Positions 56,726 to 64,000 of a stretch of 64,000 nucleotides of DNA are shown in pieces (the stretch's first letter is position 1; each line of letters opens with the position of its first letter). The translations under genes were made by a program, and so were the position numbers. Location of the stretch: positions 26,927,160-26,991,159 of the forward strand of contig OZ024927.1 in assembly GCA_964017235.1 (NCBI GenBank), in the 5' to 3' direction. This stretch comes from Sabellastarte sp. h YS-2021. Lineage: Eukaryota > Annelida > Polychaeta > Sabellida > Sabellidae. Under the pieces are notes generated by a model, which was not told the origin of the DNA, did not search any database, and saw only the letters and a program-made list of their open reading frames with translations.

Positions 56726-57905
56726 GTCTTTTGCTTGTTACAGCAATGCATCTCAGTGTGTTGGAAATTTTTCCTATTTTTGTGAAGCAAAAAGAACACA
56801 CTTGTCTGTACATGACCCCTTTAGTGTCATGGGTATTTTGTTGTGAGCAAGTTCCCGAGTTATAATACTGGCATACCATGGATTTGCTGGCATTTTGCTT
56901 TGATATGTTTTTTGTAGTATCTTGACTTGTAGAGGTGTGCCTTTGCGCATGCGCACGTCTAACCCTATCTATTTGGTCAGGTTGAGTATAATCTTTAATC
57001 TCTCCCTGCTCCATACGACAAAGCAGCACTGCATGGCTGGCCTTTGCAGAGCTCCAGGAAAAATCGTTAGCATCGTCCAGCAAAGATATCAAATAGTCTA
57101 ACATTGCATCTTTAGAATTTTGATTTGTTTCCTCCCTCATAGCTCTGCAAAACCCAACCATCCATTGCCCCATAGTAAGCTGGTCGCACGTGACACATTC
57201 TTTATTACTCCCAGCAAGAACATATTCATGGGGCCACTTAGTCCTATGCTTTACAAAGACTCACCACGTTGAGATTTAACTTTCTGGGACATACCTGTCG
57301 AATTCAAGCGTTGAAGTTTTGACAATCTTTCTGGTACCGCCTTCTGTATAGTATCATTTGCTTTCAAATGGTGAAGTGTTGGTAACGAAGCAGTACTAGG
57401 TACTGTGTGTATATCTGTGACATTTGTATGCGTTCTTGCAGAGTGATTCGGATTGGTTTACAACCTTGGTGTTTTTAGTACCAGCACTTCTACTTTTCGA
57501 TTTATGGGACCGTGAAGACTTTTTAACAGTCTTTTGCTCAATTTTGTTCAATCTTTCTCCAATAGCAGTCAATTGCTTCAAAATAGTTTGGTTAATGAGA
57601 GCTTGCGTGTCAGAGGTTGGTGGCTTACTAGTAGAAGTACTGGGACTATCTACTACGAGCCTATCAAACGACCGCGGTTCAGTACTTGCATTGCTGATTT
57701 CCGAAGTATTTAACAGACCACTACAATCCAAATCACTGGTAGAAGAATTTAAATCAGAAGCTTGCTGGGCATGGCCAGGAGAGTTCACCTCCAGTAAGTT
57801 CTTCAAAAATTTGCTATCTTCCGACAACTGCAGTTGGATGGGTATTTGTACACCATCACTCTTTGCAGAACGCAAATTGTATTTTTTTCTTCTCCATCTA
57901 TGCAA
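56713..57905 (-). pseudogene. gag: Gag-like protein of copy E, broken
   Basis: N-terminal part from 57905 is rich in Ser/Lys with a heptad-like segment (LINQTILKQLTAIGERLNKI) and lacks a clear ATG in frame. The middle is shifted around 57390-57180 (KVKSQRG recognisable). Then QWMVGFCRAMREETN and LDYLISLLDDANDFSW follow, closely matching copy A. The C-terminal finger VCQYYNSGTC (C-X7-C) is present; a late one-base shift precedes the end AAA AAC AAG TAA at 56713. Confidence 0.85.
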
Positions 57906-59690
57906 CTAGTTGACTAAAAATTGTAAAATAAACTAAAATATAAAACACGTGCACGAAGGAGATGAAAAAATAAAATTTGATTTTCTAGCTGTTACCCCTT
58001 CCAAGTCTTGAATGTAAATGGAAGTGTGTAGACAGATTTTTTGCCTCGATTTGAAAAGGGCCAATAGAGTAACAGTTTACAAAAGGCATGGGTTACATAC
58101 TAAAGCCCAAAGCCCAACATTAAGGTGACCCCAAAGGAATGAACCCGCATGCACCACTGTGCCTGCTAGTACAGTGGCATATTTATGGGGGAGAAAATCA
58201 TTTAAAACTGAAGTTTTTGTGAACAAGACTGAAATTTGTTTTGGTCTACATGCACTAACTGCAGAGTAATCAGAAACAAGAGAAGTGTACTGGAATAGTG
58301 CACAATTCGTTTGTGTCCGGAGACTGGTTAAAATTACTTTACAATCCATTTTGTTCCAGAATTTTTGTTCCAGGAAAAATGTCCTAATCAAAATTAGAAA
58401 GGTGTGAAGAGATACAAAAATAATAATTTAATTCTTCAGCATATTGCATACGTTGTACAATACATGAAATATCACTAATAAATCTAAAACTGAAGGGAAA
58501 ATGTGTGTTAAATCATTTTATTAAATAATATTTACACTACTATGAGCACAGTACAAAAATGGAAAAGGTTTCTTGTTTCTGTCAAGTTTTAATGATAACT
58601 TTGTAAGAATTAACTTCTCATTTACTTGAAGTTTTTCCTTCAAAATAATTATTATATAAAACTATTATTCAGGTTTTATCATTTTATTGATTTGGAAGTA
58701 TTTAATTACAAAAAAAATCTTAACACAGCTATCCAAGATTCTGAATACCTTTGATATAAGGTGATATCAACAAGTTTTCGCCATTCTCACACAAGATTAT
58801 TATAAAGATTATTACCACATTATTTACCACTTATTGCAAGATTATAATCAAGCAATAGAGGAAAGAGATAAAACGTTATTTCCCAAAAAATTCGTAATTG
58901 AAATTGGTGGTGACTGTACTATTTTTAATTATGGGCCGAGTTTGCAGGGGTCGTATTTCATAGGGCTGAATTGATCAGGGCCCAGGTTTTAGGGTGTCAT
59001 TTTGCTGGAAGTCGATTTGATAAAGGGTTGATTGGTCCAGCTCCATACTATAGGGCTCAAAAGTAAGAAAGCATTTAAACCACTCTTTTCCCTGTCATTT
59101 CTGTTGCTTCAGTAAACATCATAACGTTTAAGAATATATCAAACTGGTATGAACATCAGGGTTCAAAGAGGATTTGACTATCAAATAGATGGCACACAAA
59201 ACCTCAGCCAGCATTTGGGTTTGTCGATATTTTATAAAACTCCTCTTATATGTATCAGTAATTTTAATGGGACTTTATTCTGCAATGTAAACTAAGAATA
59301 TGATTCCAAATAATCACTGCCATTCTTTTCTCCAGATAAAAGGAGGAAATATGTGTTACCTTAAGACTGCCCACTAAGCACCAGATTTATTCTCCCCATA
59401 CAAGTACTTTTACCTCCTCTTGGGGATGTGAGTCTTTATGCTCATTTTTAAGTCTGACGGGACACCAAAGCCATATTTAATGAGGTCTGAAAACTGCGAA
59501 TCCCTAGCTAATGGATCAAATAAATTCAAAAGTTGTACGTAAGAGCAGAAGTATCTTGACTTGTTAAACACACTATTACATGGGTTGTGATTCTTCATTT
59601 GTTGTTATGTATTCAGGGATGTCTAGAATAGACTTCAGTTAAATGACACCATTTCAGCATACTGAAACCATTGTATAATATTCATTCATG
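57906..59690. other. Sequence right of copy E; possible A1 and GGGCCGAG-type repeat phrases
   Basis: 57906-58140 may include the left end of copy E, but I could not find its terminus. At 58930-59050 GGGCCGAGTTTGCA and GGTTGATTGGTCCAG phrases resemble those at 63830-63900. No gene recognised. Confidence 0.35.
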
Positions 59691-59693
59691 GTA

Positions 59694-60064
59694 TTCACTA
59701 ACATTCTTTTAATTATTCTAATTGATAGAATTTTCTAAATATAAACAACCATTTTCTAAGAAGAATACTCAGAATAAGAAAAAAATTCTAAGAATAAGAA
59801 TTCTCAGATTCCTTGGAATTTTTAGACTTCTGAAAGTTATTATAACAAATTGGATGTAATAGCTGTGTGAAAAGATGTGTTAATATTTTAGTGGTTGATC
59901 AACCATGAAAGTGTGATATGAATAGAAAGGAATAGAGAATACACTTTATATGGAAAGTTTGAAAGATTCTTATTCTGACAAAGTTTTCTTATTATTAGAA
60001 TTTTTCTTATAAAATGCCAATATTCTAAGAAAATTCCTTTTCTAAGAATAAGAATGTCAGTGAA
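59694..60064. mobile_element. 371-bp MITE with TA target duplication
   Basis: Left TTCACTAACATTCTT (59694) and right AAGAATGTCAGTGAA (ends 60064) form inverted ends with one mismatch, continuing imperfectly inward (GAATTTTCT; TTTTCTAAGAA). TA flanks both sides (59692-59693 and 60065-60066). The interior is rich in TTCTTATTCT/AGAATAAGAA words and non-coding. The TA duplication suggests a Tc1/mariner-type source. Confidence 0.65.
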
Positions 60065-60066
60065 TA

Positions 60067-60905
60067 ATGATCCTGGTTTTTTTTCAAATAATATATAAAG
60101 TGTATATCATGTTAAAAGATAAATATTACACAATACCCCCTCAAATGACTGCAAGGGTCATAAACTGAACTACTCCTTGTGGGTTTTTAATGATCTTATT
60201 AGCATAGACATCGCAAAGAAAATGTGTATGTTCATTTCAAACATTCAGAAATAAGCTCAGAAACTAATAAATATGTTTTCATTTTTACATGACAGCAAAC
60301 AATTATCACCACAAAAAATGGTCTTCATGCAATTAATAACAAAAAGCAATCTCTGTATTTTCTACATGATATAAAGCAGTATGGAACAGTATATGATGTT
60401 TTATCGATCAAAACTCGTGTTATCCATGGATGCAGGGTAAATGTAACTGAGACTGATGGACCTTGTTGTACCAAACAAATAAAGCAAAAAAAACTTGACT
60501 GTATGAAAGTTACTCTCATCTATTACAGATCCATCTTAATTGATCTGCACTGGGCATATTCCAGGTTAATTGGTGTCTGCTACTTACATATACTTGCACT
60601 AAACAATTACCCATGTCTGTCACAGCAAATGGAGTATGTTCTTCTGTTCTCCATTAAAACATGGCCCGCAGTAAAGACTGACAATTATGTAGTATTTCAT
60701 TAATGTGTTTATTACCTTGACTTTTAATTTATGGTAACCATAACAGAAGAATGTGTTACACATCAGTAGAAACTGTCTGTTCTGCTACGTGTGTGTGCTT
60801 TATGCTTACCAGTGAGCAATGTTCAGAGTACTGTTCCCTTACCTTCTAGTCATCGCTACCTTAATGTCTGTGTACACGCTTTCACTACTCTAGGTGATAA
60901 GTTTT
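60067..60905. other. Intergenic sequence, nothing recognised
   Basis: AT-rich; short ORFs without domains. Confidence 0.45.
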
Positions 60906-61190
60906 TACTAGCCACTGTGGCCTAGTGGATAAGACACTTGTCTAGCAACACAGAAGATGTGGGTTCGATCCAAGGTACAGGCAAATATATATATAGTGCC
61001 TAGGATAACCACAGAGCATCTTGGTGTTTTACCATATGTGGCTGAATGCTGGCGATGTTTTAGCTAGGCTGATATATGTTGTTTAGCAATTTGGTCACAA
61101 GACTTGTGCCATAGGAATACATATTGGCACTATATCCGATAAGGCTGAAGGTTACATACTATTTAGAAGTAAGGCTACAAAACTTGTGGT
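60906..61190 (+). mobile_element. tRNA-derived SINE candidate, type 3
   Basis: tRNA-like start GCCACTGTGGCCTAGTGGAT with A box TGGCCTAGTGG and B box GGGTTCGATCC (60961-60971). The acceptor stem does not close, so it is not a good tRNA. No second copy in the window; the 3' boundary is a guess. Confidence 0.5.
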
Positions 61191-61200
61191 GCACAAGATC

Positions 61201-61460
61201 TAAGGTAATTATAACATATTATACAGCATGCTGTGATCTTGATCAAGAGAGACTTCACAGTTGACAGTCCCCTTAGATGTTGAAAGCTTTTGTAAACAAA
61301 AGCAGGAAGGTCAAAAGCCTTGTATCCTGGGTGTAAGGTAATTGTTATATGATACTGCATCCTATGATCTTGATCAGAAGAGACTTCACAGTCAACAGTA
61401 CCCTTTCATGCTGAAAGCTTCAGAAAGCAGAACTTATCTCTCTTAGTTTAGTGTTGGTCT
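61201..61460. repeat. Diverged tandem duplication, period about 133 bp
   Basis: TAAGGTAATT...TGATCTTGATCA...GAGACTTCACAGT...ACAGT.CCC...TGAAAGCTT occurs at 61201 and 61334 with roughly one difference in five. Confidence 0.7.
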
Positions 61461-62600
61461 GTATCCTTTTACATTCCAAGAGGCAGCAACAACACAAAAG
61501 CATGGCAAACATGGCTGTTTTATGATATTTTTCATACACCGTGATCTCATTTCTATGAAGAACCACGCTGAAACAAGCATCTTTGTATTTGTTGGTATTA
61601 CCTGTGTCCTGCCTAATTTCTTTAGGTATATACTAAGTCAAGTTCAGTCATTTTGTCATTAGAGTTTAAAATGAAGGTTTTGATATGCATTACCAAATTA
61701 ACTTTGTTTGGATTACCACTAACTACCGACGGATATCTTATGTATTTGAAGCAAACATGATACTCTGCCAAGGAAACCAGATACATTTAACTTGAAACCT
61801 AGATGAAACATTCTTGAATCGGAAAATGAATTTTGATTTTTTCTTCATTGATTATTTATTTGTTCCCAATATGTATTTAACAAAGGAAATGGAAAATGTT
61901 GCCTGATTTACCAACACTCAATCCTGAATGACCAGATAAATAATTGTTGGAGTGAGACCATGCTAATTGGTTCAGAATATTTGCACTATAATCAAATTGA
62001 AAGAGATATTTCCTGCTAAGTCACTTTGGAGTATAGTATCTAGCTTATCATACTTTATTGGACATGCAAAACTTACAGTCTTTTCTAGTGCTTTTTAATA
62101 CAGGACACTAAAATTGTCATTGGCAATGTTAAAGATTTACAATGAACTGTTTCTTATACCATGTTCATACTATTCTAATAAGGCACCCTAAAAGAATGCT
62201 TCTCGTAAGAGTGACACTGTGTTGACATCATTTTACCAAGCATATGATCTGCCCTTTCAGATCCATAGCATAAGTGACCCCAGAATTTTTGAAGCAGTTG
62301 AAACCTATCTATGACGGTTTTACTCAAACTCAGGTCATTTTCAGATATCCATACAATACAATTCAACACATATAAAAAGTGTGACCATCTTCTAGTGTCA
62401 CTGATTACACGTGCTAGGTAATTTGCAATACAGAGGGTTGGAGTAGTCAAGCCTGCTGGTGAGAGTGCATTTGCCATGACTACAGCTATAGATTTCGACA
62501 GGTGACTCTCTAGTCCCTTAAGCTTACAAAAATCAGAATCTGAAAGAAACTTTAGATTGATTGGTGGATGTAAAATTGTAGTCATCCAAGAAAGCCAGAT
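61461..62600. other. Intergenic sequence with an unassigned ORF
   Basis: The minus ORF 62585-62175 (136 codons) shows no domain I recognise. It lies downstream, in transcription direction, of the small LINE fragment at 62640-62760 and may be decayed LINE sequence. Confidence 0.35.
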
Positions 62601-62639
62601 TCCTTGAAATTTTGAATTACTCTAATTGTGTACAGAGAA

Positions 62640-62760
62640 TATATATACAGAGCAAATATGCAATATTTTTATGTTGTGCTGATAGATCGAACAAAATAAA
62701 CCCAGTCTTCTCAGAGTTAAGTTCGAGTTTAATTTGCACACATCCAAACATTTTCTACAA
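62640..62760 (-). pseudogene. Small LINE RT fragment
   Basis: Minus-strand translation FGCVQIKLELNSEKTGFILF resembles the conserved LKLNPDKTEFLLF region of CR1/L2-type reverse transcriptases. Short and flanked by unrelated frames. Confidence 0.45.
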
Positions 62761-64000
62761 ATCCATACATTACAACATTATACAGATGTACTGTTATCTG
62801 TTCTTATCGTAATGTCACAACTTTCCACAGGGGAAAATATGGACATGTTATACCATGCTCCAGTTTGTTTTGGTGTGCCCTGTTCATATGGAGAAATGTG
62901 AAGCTACCATATCTAGCCATAGAAAATACAATGATGCGCTCATTCCGATAGTTTGAGGTTGTACTTTTATTTAAATATTCCCATAAGAGGTTCAGACATT
63001 CACTAGGTCTTGTGTTCACAATGAATTATTTTAACCTACATATTTCTATTTGCTGATTATAAGAATATATATTTTCCCTTTATTGTGTTTTATTATTTGC
63101 AGAAAATTTGTACATTACTTTGTTAAGTGAACACTATCTGATAAACAATAAGATTACATCTACCAAATGCAAAGCTATTCTAGGAGATCATATCCAGTTG
63201 CAATAACCACATTTTACACCCCTATAAAATGCAGGCGAGTGTAAAATATAGGGGTTACAACGTACATATGCCATATTTTACACTACCTTTGATATATTTT
63301 ACCATCTTTTTGTTTGGAAATTATGAATATTGAAGACATAAAGACGTAATTTTAACCTCAGCTAAAGAGGTTATGTTTAAGGGTGTGTTTCATTCTCTTT
63401 GTTCGTGATTAATCAAAAACTAATAATTGCAGAAAACTGATCTACTAAGACCTCCATCAACTAGGCTTCCGCCAACTCGAACCCATCTATACAAACTCGG
63501 TCCCATTCATTTAGAAATTCAAAGTAACATAAAATATTTATTTATTGGTGGATTTTGATAATCTGGGTGTCATTGTAGTTTTGAATCCTGAATAAATCGT
63601 ATGGAATAATCTTGAATCAGGTTTACATAGTTACAGTAATATTTACAGGAGAGTTTTATCAAATCTATTGGTAACACTTTTAATAATGTAACCATCATTT
63701 GTAAAATACAACCTTCGTAAACCATTTATATTGATTTGGGAACTTATTTGATATGCAGTAGAAATGGGAATTTATCTTTTAAAAGAGATATTACCTTATT
63801 AATATTTGATGCATAAAGCCTTTAGAAGATCGAGGCTGAGTTTGCAGCAAAGTGTGTCCTAGTTGGTGGGGCCGAGTTGCAAAGGGCCGAGTTGTCCATG
63901 ATTCTAATTGCATCTTTATGGTTTTTTATGGGTAGGGCCGTACCAAAGAAACAAGTGATTAGATTTTAGAAAAAAAATCTGGATCATACTCTAGATACAA
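62761..64000. other. Intergenic sequence with loose inverted phrases
   Basis: CATCAACTAGGC...CCAACTCG (63447-63480) and its approximate reverse complement CGAG...CTAGTTGGTGGGGCCGAG (63832-63880) bound about 400 bp. Another short dyad surrounds TATAGGGGT at 63210-63260. No gene recognised. Confidence 0.35.

Larger units (their letters stand above)
53406..57905 (-). mobile_element. Copy E: strongly decayed YR retrotransposon
   Basis: Minus strand order: gag (57905-56713), RT-RH (56725-54310), YR fragment (54296-53643), B-type end (53642-53406) with AGAATAAATATTATATT. Protein is closest to copies A and B. The left terminus is unclear; sequence up to about 58140 may belong to it. There are many frameshifts and stops, and the YR C-terminus is deleted. 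This is the oldest of the coding copies. Confidence 0.8.

Noticed and set aside
60906..60985. Functional tRNA gene
   Set aside because: A and B boxes are present, but the acceptor stem does not pair; better explained as a SINE head.
62175..62585. 136-codon minus ORF as a gene
   Set aside because: No domain; it lies next to a LINE RT fragment and is probably decayed repeat.
1..64000. CRISPR array, prokaryotic operons, rRNA
   Set aside because: No regularly spaced repeat-spacer structure, no dense coding and no rRNA; the sequence is clearly eukaryotic repeat-rich DNA.

Overview
The window reads as AT-rich, gene-poor nuclear DNA of an invertebrate animal. The evidence is several tyrosine-recombinase (YR) retrotransposons, CR1/Rex-like and other LINE 3' ends, tRNA-derived SINEs, short DNA transposons with TIRs, and no recognisable host gene, rRNA or intact tRNA. 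The SINE and LINE style suggests a marine invertebrate, possibly a mollusc; that is an impression, not a demonstration. I found no host gene I would defend, so nearly everything annotated is mobile DNA.

The main content is a set of YR retrotransposons of the Ngaro/PAT type: gag, then reverse transcriptase-RNase H (RT-RH), then tyrosine recombinase, with split direct repeats (A1 - ORFs - B1-A2 - unique X - B2). Copy A (2401-9125, +) has three open reading frames and nearly identical B1/B2 repeats but lacks its left end. Copy B (14912-10364, -) is left-truncated and frameshifted, with a SINE abutting its gag. Copy F (16994-15451, -) is an A2-X-B2 remnant. Copy C (28936-36438, +) is structurally complete but coding-dead. 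Copy D (44019-39142, -) is a divergent lineage (YLDD instead of YIDD) with an open YR gene. Copy E (about 57905-53406, -) is heavily decayed. A further YR fragment lies at 15168-15375 (+).

Comparing the copies exposes regulatory structure that simple ORF calling hides. (1) In A, B, C and E gag ends in the heptamer A AAA AAC, in the correct phase for -1 ribosomal frameshifting into the RT frame; A and C have strong stem structures directly downstream. (2) In all five copies that retain the RT/YR junction, the RT stop is followed within 6-27 nt by a YAG-type 3' splice site, and the YR frame always resumes with the same phase (two nucleotides, then a codon), although the YR frame relative to RT differs between copies. 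YR therefore seems to be made from a spliced RNA. (3) The left terminus (A1/A2) carries a stem-loop whose stem sequence differs between families while pairing is kept, with a TTGGG/TCGGG-like loop. (4) The unique X region between A2 and B2 carries a second conserved hairpin with a 7-nt loop in A, C and F.

The spaces between copies hold LINE fragments (20470-20935, 22540-23780, 24525-24846, 26381-27010, 62640-62760), three tRNA-derived SINE types, two MITE-like elements with matching target duplications (45120-45489 and 59694-60064), an inverted-repeat block (555-2135), a 110-bp near-perfect palindrome (21314-21423) and small tandem duplications. Long stretches at 9126-10363, 16995-20470, 27011-28620, 45496-49680 and 60067-64000 hold little I can name.
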